Shown here: positions 17,259-27,578 of the stretch, one piece after another | Layout of the letters: every line of letters starts with the position of its first letter | Position numbering within the stretch: the first letter of the stretch is position 1 | IMG/VR virus record: IMGVR_UViG_3300028766_000004 | Location: 1-64,000 of that record | Direction: 5' to 3' (one strand) | Length of the DNA: 64,000 nt | DNA from: a virus | Made by a program: the position numbers and the translations under genes | Notes under the pieces: model-generated | What the model saw: the letters and a program-made list of their open reading frames with translations, nothing else | The model's database searches: none | Told to the model about the DNA's origin: nothing

Positions 17259-20200
17259 TATTCCCAACCCCCAGATTGTGCTGCAACATCAAAAACACCA
17301 ACATTTATTGGATCAGCGTTAACAGGGGAAACATCGACACCGTTGATAGATGTGGTTTGTATAGCTGTGTTTGGATTCTGTGGAACATATACTGTCGGCT
17401 GTAAAATAACAGCACCTACAATTTGGTCAGGGATCACTGTCGATATAACATTGTTATTTGGAGATATGTTCAAAGGACCATTCAAACTACCAATTGTTTG
17501 AGAGGATGGAACTTGAGTGGGTGTTGTGGATGCTGGAATAAATACCGTCAACCCCATCCAGCTAACCGAGCCATACGTACCAACCGAATCAACCACAGTA
17601 ACCACATATCCACCAGCTGTAACACTTGGGACTACGAAATTTAACTTTGTTGTGCTCACATAGGTTGTTGTACACGCCGTAGCTCCTACATATACAGTAG
17701 ACGTACTCGCAAAATTATTCCCAAATACTGAAGAAGTGCTCAACGTATCAACAAGCGCTGGCGAAACATAAGAAATAGACATCGCCGCTGGCGGTGTTGG
17801 AGGAGACGCCGGAGATGGGGTTGGAACAAATGTCTTTTGAAGCGCTCCGAATCCGTTTTGCGTCATTATGATGATTCCGGTAACTGTGGCAGAACTTAAA
17901 ACCACCAGTACTGGATATCCAATACCGTCGAAACCACTAATCGAAAGTATATTCGCTTCAACACCACCAACCAGAATGGAAAATCCAGCATCCCTAATCG
18001 GATTATACGAGTCTATTTCTAATGTATATTGGTCTCCGGAATGTCCAGCGACAGCTATAGTATCCAAGAAACTAGGCACATATGTATCAACAGTGAAACT
18101 AGTTAACGCTGTCTGTTGAAAGCTGACGCCAATATCATTCTGTACTATAACGAAATAACGATCAGCCAATGTGTATTCATAAACATGTATCTTGCAACGA
18201 ATATAAGTATCGGTTACCGTGTCGATTCCAACCACATCAATTAGCGGTACTTCACCATTCTGATTAGATAAAACAACACGTACAGCACCAACAATTGTAG
18301 ATGTTAGAGCGCGTCCACCAACAAATCCAGAACCGTAAATTTCAAGTACGTGAATAGCATCCATCTCGGTCGTACTTGGCGTATTTCCATTTCCATCCAA
18401 ATAAATACTCGTAACATTTGGAATATCCAAACCGCCACACGTCGGCGATAAGACTTGTGGATTAACCGATATATGTATAGTCGCTGTTGTTGTTAAACCA
18501 GTTGAACTGGTGGCAGTTATCTTAAAATCTTGCGTTCTATCTGGGTATATGACAAAGCTAGCCAAGCCTAGAGGAAGATTTTGTCCACCAACAAAATCTC
18601 CTGTCACATTAACAGCGCCAGTTGTCTGCCACGAAACCGTAACAGGGTCTCCCACATTGACGCTTGCCGAAGATATGCTGGTTGATATAAATTTTGCCCC
18701 TGCATCAACATTCACAAATCCAGCAGCAACAAAACTAGAATAATTATTTTTTCCATTAAACCTATACATCGTATTGGTAGTTGGAAACGCCGTGTATTGA
18801 GCGTTATTCGCGTTGGATAGCAAAGTAGTTTGATTCTGCGTTGGTCTGGCACCGTTTACAGAAACGACAGAGTCGCTAAAAGCATACAACGTCACCTGTT
18901 CAACCGAATAAGCGTTGTACGCAACGTTTGAACTTTGCCCAAGTTGGACTATGGCTGGTTTACAAAGTATGGTGATCTCGTTGGATACAGCTGTTGAAAC
19001 ATTGACAGTAATGTCGCTAATTACAACCGCTCCACCATACCCAACGACATACAAACGATAACTGGTACTGCATGTTGGCATCACCAACATGGTGCCTGCA
19101 TCAGCAACACTGGTCGATATCATGGTGGATAAATCTGTAATCGAAACGCTGAATGCATTAGAAGTATTCCAGCACAACCCTATTCCATCTGCATAACCGA
19201 CAGTGATAGATGTGGAAGACTCGGCAGACATCGAAATGTCTGCATCATACGCAGTGAATTTATTAATCACCGGAGCGTCAACCGAAAGCAAATTGCCAGA
19301 TGCTTTTAGTGTCAGTTGTGTACCGTGATTCGCTACGACAATATTGTATACGTGCGATGCTGACAATGTTTCCGGAGTTGTATAATCCCAATTCAATTGT
19401 AAATCTTCGTTAAGAACTGAAACTCCATCAATAGAAGCTGTTCTAACGTTATTCACATCTATGGTTAACACAGCTTTCGTTGTTTGAGATAGGTTTAAAG
19501 GAATGCTATCAATTGGTGCGATTGTCCCACCATTACTCGTGATTTGGAACGTGCGCCCATAATGATACCAGTAATCCCAATCGCCCTCTAATGGGTAGAT
19601 TCCGGCAGCGTTGAAGGTTACAGGAACTTGTGAATTTCCTTGTTGACCTCCCTCACCTCCAGATTGCGCAGCTGGAAGTAATGGATAACCACCAATCACA
19701 GTCTTTGTTTGACCTGATGTGCCAGTTATTGAACCACGCCCTGCCCACGTGCAATTCCCACCTATTCCCCAAATAATGCTGTCTTTATAAAATGCACCTA
19801 TATCATATGTTCCAGCAGCCGGGACGTACAAATAAGCCAATATACAGCAGTTAAAGTTGCTGTATCCTCCGCCACCAGTAAGCGACGGGTCGAATAGATT
19901 TTTCGTTCCTATTTGTATACCAGAGCTGTTCAATATAGTCCATTGTACCGGGCTTGATATAGAGCCGTATGGATTTTCGTCAAAGAGCAACGAATTTCCA
20001 ACCGTCATTCCATCTGCATCAGACAACACACGAGTGATTCCATTTGCGTACAAGTCGGAAACATTCTGCCATATATATGCACTTACCGATCCACTATGTG
20101 GCGAATCACCCCAATAGTATGTAAGAACAGAACCAAACAGATATATTTTACTTAATACTGATGTAGAACTTAGCGGTAAGAAGGCGAAAGGCGGGGTGAC

Positions 20201-23200
20201 ACCAATATCGTAAACCGACAAACAAGGGTCTGTCCCATTTACCTGAATGATGGTACTAAGAATACCTTGCGTATAGACATTATCAAAGAAACTAACCCGT
20301 ATCGTAGTAATTCCGAGAGTTATATAGGTTACAAGCCCATCATTCACTGTGATGGATGACGAGTAATTGCTATAGCTGCATACCGACGTTACATCAAGAG
20401 ATGAACCATCCGAATATATAGCCATAACTGTAATCTGCTGTTGCAGTCCTAATTGACTGTAATCTATAACCATCGGATTAACTTGCAATTCTACAGGGTA
20501 AGGCAATTGTATTGATACGACGGCTATATCTGTATAACCTTTCCAACTTGCCAATACAGAGACCACTCCATTTTGAACTGGGTTAAGCACAAATCCAGCC
20601 AATGTAGCAAGACCTGTAGTAACCGGATTTCCCCTAAAATCTACAAATGAAAAAGTAAGGTCACTGTCTGTAGTAATATCTACAAAAATTTGGTCTCCGG
20701 TAGAATCATCCACAAGAGTTTGTAGAACGCTAAGTTTATACGGCTGTTTTAAGTTCATATAAACTGGGTCTGGCGATATCGCAATACGTTCGGTGTGATA
20801 GCTCTGTGCTTGCGTAAAGGTAATAGTGTCTGGTAAGGTATTGCCACATATATTATGTGCATACATCGTAATTGTCACCCCCTCAGCGGGTATGACAACT
20901 GAAACTGAGCCCTCACTTCCCCAAATTCCAGATAAGGCCGCCTCAACATCTGCATCACTCGACATAAACGAAACGTCAGAGGTATTCTGACAAGACCAGT
21001 GTAAATTGAAAGATTGTCCGTATAGAGCAGTTGTTCCATCGATGGTTGGGAATGTGTATCCGAATTGTGTAACTATCGGGATTATAGAGCTATCTTGTAC
21101 TTGGAACATCTGTGTTGCTATTCCTTGTGACGTATCCGTATTTATGAGAACCAAATTATAAATACCTGCTACATCGACATCCATCAAAAACGAAATCGTA
21201 TTCTCGTTGATAAAGGTTGTTGTCTTGGCTACCAATCCAGTGTTCATCACCATATACACTACAATGCCTGACCTGAAATTAGAACCGTTCAGAACAATGG
21301 TTGTAGGTGTAAATCCAGTTCCAGAGCAAACATAATTGGGTTGGCAATTTGCTACGAATGGCGGAAATCTATACGTCGATTCGTCATAAACCAGCACGAA
21401 TGTTTCATTCATCGCTATCACGTCTTCCACACAATCCAACTTAACCAAACGAACAGGATATGAACCAAACGTAAATTGTGGAGCGATGAACGTAATACTC
21501 CCATTCACCCAATCAATATTGGTAACTGCCGCTTGCACCAGTTGCGTCAAGGTTGGATTACCAGGCGATACAGATTCAGCTGCTTGTCTAGTCGGCGTTC
21601 TCAACCACACTTCCATCTTCGAACTGAAACCAGTACCAGTTAAGGTTACAGGAACGGTCTCACTAATCGTAGGCCCAACTGCTTCAGGTATATTGGTAGG
21701 GCTAATATTATTTACAGCAAAATTTCCAGCGCCTTGTTGAACTGGTTGCACGTATACCGGAAGGATTATGGTACGTGTTCCAGCAGCATTAACAGCTGTA
21801 ATAGCGTAATTAACAATGTATTGCACAATTTCAGTACTTCCAACCATATAAGAGTCGTAACTTGAAATGGTTGGGCTACCTGGCTTCGGAAGTATCACTG
21901 TCATCGTTTGAGAATAGGTTTCAATATCGGGGTTTATTGCTATAGCATTGTTATTAAAAAATAATTGGTGATTACCGTACTCTACGGCGTATTCAAAAAA
22001 TAGCGATATACCATCTAACACTCCATTTTGGAATTCCAGCGTTGGTACGAAGGTCAACACACTTGTTCCATATCCTTCCCAAGAACCATATACAGGTGTG
22101 TCATCGTCTACTCTCGATACAATCGGAACTTCATTAGCGAATGCAGTTCCAACTGGGTCTGAAGATAATGGAGTTAAATTCAAAGAGCTTGATCCATATT
22201 CCCAAAGTACTGTTTGTTCTTCACTTACATGGTCGTTGAAATCAACTAGATAAGAAATCTGAGTTTGATCAGACTCGCACAATTCAACCACACTAGGAGT
22301 TGCAATAGCTGTAATTGTAGGAGCATCAGTCGTAATCGGAACTAAAACCACAGATACTACGATGGAAGCAGAAGCAATTTGTCCATTGTTTCCTGTTGCC
22401 TCGATTACATAACGAGTATTGACAGTTGGGTAATAGCTGATTGAACCACTGTATCCAACCGTTGTATCGTCTTCTAAAATAACGCCAGTATCGTTGTTAT
22501 ATCTGTATATCCCAACAGCATCAGAATTTGTAACCTCCCAGCATATGTTGACCATTCCACCTAGCACAACCTGTACTTTAGGTCTCGCATCGGGATAATC
22601 AGTAGTAGAAAGAGGGTCGGTTGGGTCTAGAGACCAGATGTAGGCAGTAGGATTAAGAATTCTCAATACAGTGGCTGGTGGAGGAGGTGAAGCCGGAACA
22701 TTAATTGTTTGGTAGTATATGTTTCCAGCGGCATCTTGATAGGCTATTACGATGCTTCTAGTATCTGAGTAATCGGTTCCCCAATTTTCACCAAGATATG
22801 GAGCGTCTATGTTCCTAATAACAACAGGAACATTATGAATATTTTGTAGCATCAAAGCTAACGTGTTAACCGACAATCCTTGCATACTCGTTGGAGCGGT
22901 AACACTAATCGGTGTTGTAATAATCACAGATGTGGAACTCAAAACATCTATCTTACTGCCGGTTCCAGCCCAAGACGAAACAGGGCCAGTGATAGATGAA
23001 AGCGTCTTTTCCATCACATCATCACTCAGCGTTTCGCCAACGCGTGGATTTAAATAATCATCAGATACACGTTGATAAGATAGGAATACTGGATCGTTTT
23101 CGTATGTTGGCGGCGGTGCTGGATTAGTAGTTGATGTTAATATATTGATAAACTTTACGTTGTCCCCTGTTCCGCTACTATCACCTACCAATAAATTAGT

Positions 23201-24496
23201 GTTGAATCCTCCTGATAATCCATCTCCTAGTGAACCGTCCAATACTACGGTATCAACTTCTGTCGTGAATGTTGGAGGCGCTATAACCTGTCGCGTCTCT
23301 ACAACTACCCCATCTCCAACACTTGGTATGTTTAGATTGTTCTGATACCAAGGCGTAGGAGCAACGTTGCTGGCAGCCCAATGATCTCCATAGAACTGTT
23401 CATCAGGTTGTGAAAAGAACTTAACACTAGCGCTAATTTCTTGGTCGATGATACCTTCAATCGAAGCCAAGGTATCGTTCACCATCAGTAACACTTCATT
23501 AGCAACTTGAGTAACGGTAAAGTATGGCGTAGTTCCAGCTGCACGATGACGTGCTACGATTTCCTCAAGATGTTGTGTAGTATATTGAAAATACGATGTA
23601 TTGATGGGTACGTCGACAAAAACACCAAAATTAGTAAAGCTATACTGACCACCCAATCCATACTTTGCCGTGTCTGTCGGAGAACCCATCGTTGGGTTGT
23701 TCAAGAATCCATCGCCAACCATCAAATCGTCAGTATATTCGTTAGATGGAGTAACATTTATCAACGATGGCATACCGTCGCCAAGAAGTATGTTGGGGCT
23801 GTATTCAAGAATGGTAGTTTCGTATCCAATGCCACGAGAGAGTATATTCTCGATAGCTAAATTGTTGATGCGTGGTTTTACGGTTTCCCACAGCAGACGG
23901 TTGGAGTATTCATAATCTGGTTCAACAGTGTAGCCAATAATATTGTTATGTTGCGGGTCGCTCGTAGCATACATTGGTATCGACAATCTAGGGATGTCGA
24001 ATATCGTTCCCCAATAATCTAAGAAACCGTTTTGAGCTGTGGCGAATCCTAGCTGCTGAATGGCGAGGTCTACATCATTTTTAGCTGTTTCTAATATATA
24101 TGCTAACGGTCTAAAAATAGCCCACAGCGTAGATGTAAAAATCTGTACGTTGTACCAGTCGTCTTCACTTAAAGCAAATGTACCTTCCAATAGAGCAATT
24201 GCACCCAAACCACTGAAAGGAGTAGAAATATTTTGAACAGATATTCCAGACGTATTATTTAATTGATTGCACAGGTCTGCAATAGTTATGCTCTTAGCTG
24301 CATCATATGGATTATTAAAATTTATTGTGACAACGGGGATAGTTTCTCCAACCGTGGTGATAGTTAACACGCGGTTGGAGATTACTAAGTTTGAATTTCC
24401 GCTCGCCTTCAACTGAAAAGCAGGAACACTCTTAGGGTCTCGCGAGAAAACTCGGTTCAATCTATTTAAAAGATTACTAAATATCCCATTTGCCAT
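17258..24496 (-). CDS. Giant multi-Ig baseplate/tail protein
   Basis: A 2,412-residue protein, the largest gene here. The first about 350 residues are a baseplate-type domain (NGIFSNLLNRLNRVF; then DDWYNVQIFTSTLWAIFRPLAYILE) comparable to tail proteins that follow gpJ in other phages. The rest is a long chain of beta domains: several Ig-like/PKD-type repeats, IPT/TIG domains with GTGF or GSNF loops, a BIG2-like region near residue 1,370 and a possible PA14-like lectin fold near residues 1,550-1,680 (LYVPAAGTYDIGAFYKD). A last TIG domain and Pro-rich tail end it. Such chains usually extend from the virion and bind cell-surface sugars. Placement in the baseplate is firm from context; binding is inferred. 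Confidence 0.75.
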   Translation of the reverse strand: MANGIFSNLLNRLNRVFSRDPKSVPAFQLKASGNSNLVISNRVLTITTVGETIPVVTINFNNPYDAAKSITIADLCNQLNNTSGISVQNISTPFSGLGAIALLEGTFALSEDDWYNVQIFTSTLWAIFRPLAYILETAKNDVDLAIQQLGFATAQNGFLDYWGTIFDIPRLSIPMYATSDPQHNNIIGYTVEPDYEYSNRLLWETVKPRINNLAIENILSRGIGYETTILEYSPNILLGDGMPSLINVTPSNEYTDDLMVGDGFLNNPTMGSPTDTAKYGLGGQYSFTNFGVFVDVPINTSYFQYTTQHLEEIVARHRAAGTTPYFTVTQVANEVLLMVNDTLASIEGIIDQEISASVKFFSQPDEQFYGDHWAASNVAPTPWYQNNLNIPSVGDGVVVETRQVIAPPTFTTEVDTVVLDGSLGDGLSGGFNTNLLVGDSSGTGDNVKFINILTSTTNPAPPPTYENDPVFLSYQRVSDDYLNPRVGETLSDDVMEKTLSSITGPVSSWAGTGSKIDVLSSTSVIITTPISVTAPTSMQGLSVNTLALMLQNIHNVPVVIRNIDAPYLGENWGTDYSDTRSIVIAYQDAAGNIYYQTINVPASPPPPATVLRILNPTAYIWSLDPTDPLSTTDYPDARPKVQVVLGGMVNICWEVTNSDAVGIYRYNNDTGVILEDDTTVGYSGSISYYPTVNTRYVIEATGNNGQIASASIVVSVVLVPITTDAPTITAIATPSVVELCESDQTQISYLVDFNDHVSEEQTVLWEYGSSSLNLTPLSSDPVGTAFANEVPIVSRVDDDTPVYGSWEGYGTSVLTFVPTLEFQNGVLDGISLFFEYAVEYGNHQLFFNNNAIAINPDIETYSQTMTVILPKPGSPTISSYDSYMVGSTEIVQYIVNYAITAVNAAGTRTIILPVYVQPVQQGAGNFAVNNISPTNIPEAVGPTISETVPVTLTGTGFSSKMEVWLRTPTRQAAESVSPGNPTLTQLVQAAVTNIDWVNGSITFIAPQFTFGSYPVRLVKLDCVEDVIAMNETFVLVYDESTYRFPPFVANCQPNYVCSGTGFTPTTIVLNGSNFRSGIVVYMVMNTGLVAKTTTFINENTISFLMDVDVAGIYNLVLINTDTSQGIATQMFQVQDSSIIPIVTQFGYTFPTIDGTTALYGQSFNLHWSCQNTSDVSFMSSDADVEAALSGIWGSEGSVSVVIPAEGVTITMYAHNICGNTLPDTITFTQAQSYHTERIAISPDPVYMNLKQPYKLSVLQTLVDDSTGDQIFVDITTDSDLTFSFVDFRGNPVTTGLATLAGFVLNPVQNGVVSVLASWKGYTDIAVVSIQLPYPVELQVNPMVIDYSQLGLQQQITVMAIYSDGSSLDVTSVCSYSNYSSSITVNDGLVTYITLGITTIRVSFFDNVYTQGILSTIIQVNGTDPCLSVYDIGVTPPFAFLPLSSTSVLSKIYLFGSVLTYYWGDSPHSGSVSAYIWQNVSDLYANGITRVLSDADGMTVGNSLLFDENPYGSISSPVQWTILNSSGIQIGTKNLFDPSLTGGGGYSNFNCCILAYLYVPAAGTYDIGAFYKDSIIWGIGGNCTWAGRGSITGTSGQTKTVIGGYPLLPAAQSGGEGGQQGNSQVPVTFNAAGIYPLEGDWDYWYHYGRTFQITSNGGTIAPIDSIPLNLSQTTKAVLTIDVNNVRTASIDGVSVLNEDLQLNWDYTTPETLSASHVYNIVVANHGTQLTLKASGNLLSVDAPVINKFTAYDADISMSAESSTSITVGYADGIGLCWNTSNAFSVSITDLSTMISTSVADAGTMLVMPTCSTSYRLYVVGYGGAVVISDITVNVSTAVSNEITILCKPAIVQLGQSSNVAYNAYSVEQVTLYAFSDSVVSVNGARPTQNQTTLLSNANNAQYTAFPTTNTMYRFNGKNNYSSFVAAGFVNVDAGAKFISTSISSASVNVGDPVTVSWQTTGAVNVTGDFVGGQNLPLGLASFVIYPDRTQDFKITATSSTGLTTTATIHISVNPQVLSPTCGGLDIPNVTSIYLDGNGNTPSTTEMDAIHVLEIYGSGFVGGRALTSTIVGAVRVVLSNQNGEVPLIDVVGIDTVTDTYIRCKIHVYEYTLADRYFVIVQNDIGVSFQQTALTSFTVDTYVPSFLDTIAVAGHSGDQYTLEIDSYNPIRDAGFSILVGGVEANILSISGFDGIGYPVLVVLSSATVTGIIIMTQNGFGALQKTFVPTPSPASPPTPPAAMSISYVSPALVDTLSTSSVFGNNFASTSTVYVGATACTTTYVSTTKLNFVVPSVTAGGYVVTVVDSVGTYGSVSWMGLTVFIPASTTPTQVPSSQTIGSLNGPLNISPNNNVISTVIPDQIVGAVILQPTVYVPQNPNTAIQTTSINGVDVSPVNADPINVGVFDVAAQSGGWE

Positions 24497-24499
24497 TTT

Positions 24500-25048
24500 T
24501 TACTCTGTTGTGGCGACTTCCAATCCAAGTGGTGCCAAAGGCAAATTCCACTCCGTTGCTACGACGAGCTTCTCTTCAACAGTCAAGCTACAATCCGGTG
24601 CAATCAACTCTGAGAACTTAACTGCACGTTGCTGTTCGTATGCTCGAGTTTCCTGAACATCTGATTCCTTAACAAGACCGAGACGATATAGAGTTTTGGC
24701 GAGAACGAAGATGTCGTTATCGCGCGATTGAATCATCTGCATGATATCGTTCAAATCTTCAATCTTAGCATTAGAAAAAGGCTGAGAACGCCGAAGGTCT
24801 CGAGCTTTCGCGTTCCTTTGTTCATGCTGTTGTAATTTCTTTTGCTCTTTGAGGCGCGCTATGAACTCGTCTTGAGTAATAATTTTCTTTGGCTGTTCAT
24901 AAGTCTCAATAGGCGCTGTATCATTTTGCTGAAGAGTATCTTCGATGGATGGTTCGTTTTCGTTTTCCGCTTCCAGAACTACATCGGCGGCTGCCGCAGC
25001 GACTGCTTCCTGTACTGTTTCTTGATCTACCACGTTTGGTTCCTCCAT
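24500..25048 (-). CDS. Acidic baseplate-region hypothetical protein
   Basis: A 182-residue protein, acidic with Ala/Glu/Val-rich helices in the first third and charged helices thereafter. It lies between the J-like gene and the giant Ig protein, where small baseplate proteins or assembly chaperones are common. No motif was recognised, so only the context is informative. Confidence 0.55.
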   Translation of the reverse strand: MEEPNVVDQETVQEAVAAAAADVVLEAENENEPSIEDTLQQNDTAPIETYEQPKKIITQDEFIARLKEQKKLQQHEQRNAKARDLRRSQPFSNAKIEDLNDIMQMIQSRDNDIFVLAKTLYRLGLVKESDVQETRAYEQQRAVKFSELIAPDCSLTVEEKLVVATEWNLPLAPLGLEVATTE

Positions 25049-25054
25049 TGTGGG

Positions 25055-26242
25055 TTACGATATTGTTATTGTTCCGGCCTTTATAACTGTTTGAGAGTTA
25101 CCTGGAATCACATCTCCTGAAGGCGTTGATAATACGCAATTATACATTCCGTTTTGTCCCATAACCAGCGAAATAAGTTCGTTATAAATTAACGAATCTC
25201 CCGGTTTAAGTGTTGACATATACTGCACAACACTTGCCGCTATCGCCGCTTCGGCATTGCTATCTAGAATATACCCGGATAACCATGTTGTTTGTAGAAC
25301 AAAGTTCTGAGGTTGTTCTGTGGCTGCAATGGTTGTGGCTACTATACCAGCGGCTTTATACCCCGGCAATCTGTTCCCATCCGAGTCTGTATACCCATAT
25401 ATGATGTTTTGACAGTTTGCGACCAGGGCAGCAGAAGTAGAACCTAACCCGTTGTAAATGTATATATTTACGTGTCCGATTGGATTAGAACCGTCTAGTA
25501 CGTATGGTTCTACAGCTGTACAACTTTTAACTTGTTCTATGATGTTGCCATTGGAGTCTGTCACTACAGCTAAAGAAGCGCCATATTCTATAGCCCCCAA
25601 AGTGCCTCTAGATAAACTTTGTAGATATGCCGCAAATCTTACTTTCTGACTAGCAGAACTTTCTTGATCAGCTCCATTCACAAACGGAAATTGGTTAGTA
25701 ACGACATAGACCGCATCTGCAACCACCGGAAGATTGTCAACTGGCACAGTGATTGTATTAGCAACAGCGTTTCCAACGATTCCAGCTGTATTAGAGATAA
25801 CCATAACCAATTGTGATGTTGCTCCAGCAGGCCATACCGTATCAGAAACTACACTATACGTAACACTAGCTATAGATGAAGCGGTTACAGTCGACCCTGT
25901 GGATGGAACCTGAAAGCGAGTTCCAGCTGGTATAACAATCGCCGATGTAGGAGCTATTGGGGTCGTTGTTCCTGCAACTACTAGTGATAATAGCAATTGA
26001 CCTGATGAGGCGATTGGAGGTAACGGTGGAAAATCAAAGCTATTATAGATTGCTGTATCGATGCCCTCGAGAATACCACGGAGCATCATATGATAGAACT
26101 GTTCAAGTTCTTCAGCAAAAGCTTCCAACATGGTACGAGTCTTCGAACCAATATTAAAATCGGTGAGCGTAGATGTGGATTGAGCTACCGATTGTATCAG
26201 GCTGGCTGTAATATTGGCGAAATTACGGATGTAGAAAGCGAT
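25055..26242 (-). CDS. Baseplate J-like protein, apparent AUC start
   Basis: Baseplate wedge protein of the J/gp47 (T4 gp6-like) family, 395 residues from the start I propose. The first in-frame ATG is at 26131, but the 37 codons upstream are open and read as a normal J-type N-terminus (IRNFANITASLIQSVAQS, then LTDFNIGSKTRT, joining MLEAFAEELEQFY). Upstream of them is a strong GGGAGG at 26255-26250, 7 bases before ATC at 26242; no ATG, GTG or TTG fits. The middle has the GTRFQVP segment common in this family. J forms the wedge ring that contacts sheath and tube. It follows the gp25-like gene, as in other myophages. Confidence 0.8.
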   Translation of the reverse strand: MAFYIRNFANITASLIQSVAQSTSTLTDFNIGSKTRTMLEAFAEELEQFYHMMLRGILEGIDTAIYNSFDFPPLPPIASSGQLLLSLVVAGTTTPIAPTSAIVIPAGTRFQVPSTGSTVTASSIASVTYSVVSDTVWPAGATSQLVMVISNTAGIVGNAVANTITVPVDNLPVVADAVYVVTNQFPFVNGADQESSASQKVRFAAYLQSLSRGTLGAIEYGASLAVVTDSNGNIIEQVKSCTAVEPYVLDGSNPIGHVNIYIYNGLGSTSAALVANCQNIIYGYTDSDGNRLPGYKAAGIVATTIAATEQPQNFVLQTTWLSGYILDSNAEAAIAASVVQYMSTLKPGDSLIYNELISLVMGQNGMYNCVLSTPSGDVIPGNSQTVIKAGTITIS

Positions 26243-26255
26243 ACGTCTACCTCCC
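26240..26255 (-). promoter_or_regulatory. Ribosome-binding site deciding an AUC start
   Basis: GGGAGG at 26255-26250, seven spacer bases, then ATC at 26242-26240. This is the strongest ribosome site for the J-like gene and lies after the upstream gene's stop. It favours an AUC-initiated protein over the internal ATG at 26131, which would lose 37 conserved-looking residues and has no comparable site. Confidence 0.6.
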
Positions 26256-26263
26256 AGCTATTT

Positions 26264-27577
26264 TTATACTGCTGGAATTACGAAATTGAAGTTCTGCGAT
26301 ATATTTAACAAATCTATATTAGCGCTAGCAGACACTCGCAATGTATCAGCATATAGATTAACATTAACATTAGTTACAGACGAAACTCTAGGGTCTTGTG
26401 ATAGAGTTCTATTTATTTCATATGCAGCAAAAACCAAAAGAGAATCGTTATCTATCGAACCGACATAATCCAGCAGTCTATCTCCATATTCAGGATGATA
26501 GTGAAGCGAGCTAGTTTCTGTGGTCAATCTGTGTGCAAGCGCTTGATTAAGATTCATCATGCCTGAAAACGACAATAAATCTCCGTTCGTATCTGCCCAT
26601 AGCTGACCATAAGCGTCTAATGCAATATCTTCCCCAAGAATGTCATAAAGACTATTCGCATTATAATTGTTGTTTTGGATATTCGATTGGCTCGAGCTGT
26701 TCGATGGTATGAGAATATAGCTACCTGGGCTGACGACTCTAGACGTAATATTTATCGCTGCAGATAACACGTTTACAACGAACCCAGATTCGTAAGTATT
26801 TTGAAGCGGCGATGATAAAACCACTATCGATTGAGTGTTGTCCCCAGTTACCGAGTCTACCGTCACCAAATCTGAAAGAACCTGTGATTGCCCATTCGTT
26901 AACGGACTTGTCAAATTGAAATATAGTGTAGACCCAATGGATAACAATTGGCTCAATCCATTGATATAGATTGTTGAAGTTCCAGCCTTAGCCTTTTGGG
27001 TCAGATAAACATTGAAATTTGTTTGTCCCATCAAAACGTTCTGGTCGCTGCTGATATATGGATATGTCAATTTGTTCATATCCGCTATGACTTCCCAATT
27101 TGAAGCATCTCCGGTCATTTGAGCTGCTATACCCTGCAAATTATCAAAAGGTTTAATTTGGTAAACTTGCATGTTGTTTATCGTCATCGAGTACGGGTCT
27201 GTGGTTGTAGCTGTGAATTGACTGGCGTTTGGAATCTGTATCGCATTAACCATACTTTGTATATCTGCCAAAGATATCAAGCCTTGTTGATCAATGGTAA
27301 ATATCACAGAATTAGATGGACCGTTATTCGGATCGTCTATATATATTGTCGCTCCTCCTAACGAGAAAGTAGCGAAATAAGATGGTAAAACATAAGCATA
27401 TAGGTAAGTATTGTCTACATAAACTGTGGCATGATTTCCGTTTCCGTCCAAAAGAACTTCACCGCCGAACACAATATCACTATCACCTGTAAAGTTGGTT
27501 CCTCGCACAGCGAACAAGAACTGTGAGCCTCCAGCAACCACGTAATCAGGTGTTATCGATGCTATGACGGGAACCAT
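26264..27577 (-). CDS. Baseplate protein: TIG, LysM-like and gp25-like domains
   Basis: A 437-residue baseplate protein with three parts. Residues 1-95 form an IPT/TIG-type Ig domain (ASITPDYVVAGGSQFLF, GTNF loop). Around residues 140-175 is a LysM-like segment (IKPFDNLQGIAAQMTGDASNW). The C-terminal 130 residues match the gp25/GPW lysozyme-fold wedge family (EDIALDAYGQLW; then HYHPEYGDRLLDYVG; EINRTLSQDPRVSSV). In T4, gp25 joins the first sheath ring to the baseplate. The fusion is larger than stand-alone gp25 (about 130 residues). The next gene, encoding the J-like partner, begins 22 bp further on. Confidence 0.8.
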   Translation of the reverse strand: MVPVIASITPDYVVAGGSQFLFAVRGTNFTGDSDIVFGGEVLLDGNGNHATVYVDNTYLYAYVLPSYFATFSLGGATIYIDDPNNGPSNSVIFTIDQQGLISLADIQSMVNAIQIPNASQFTATTTDPYSMTINNMQVYQIKPFDNLQGIAAQMTGDASNWEVIADMNKLTYPYISSDQNVLMGQTNFNVYLTQKAKAGTSTIYINGLSQLLSIGSTLYFNLTSPLTNGQSQVLSDLVTVDSVTGDNTQSIVVLSSPLQNTYESGFVVNVLSAAINITSRVVSPGSYILIPSNSSSQSNIQNNNYNANSLYDILGEDIALDAYGQLWADTNGDLLSFSGMMNLNQALAHRLTTETSSLHYHPEYGDRLLDYVGSIDNDSLLVFAAYEINRTLSQDPRVSSVTNVNVNLYADTLRVSASANIDLLNISQNFNFVIPAV

Positions 27578-27578
27578 A

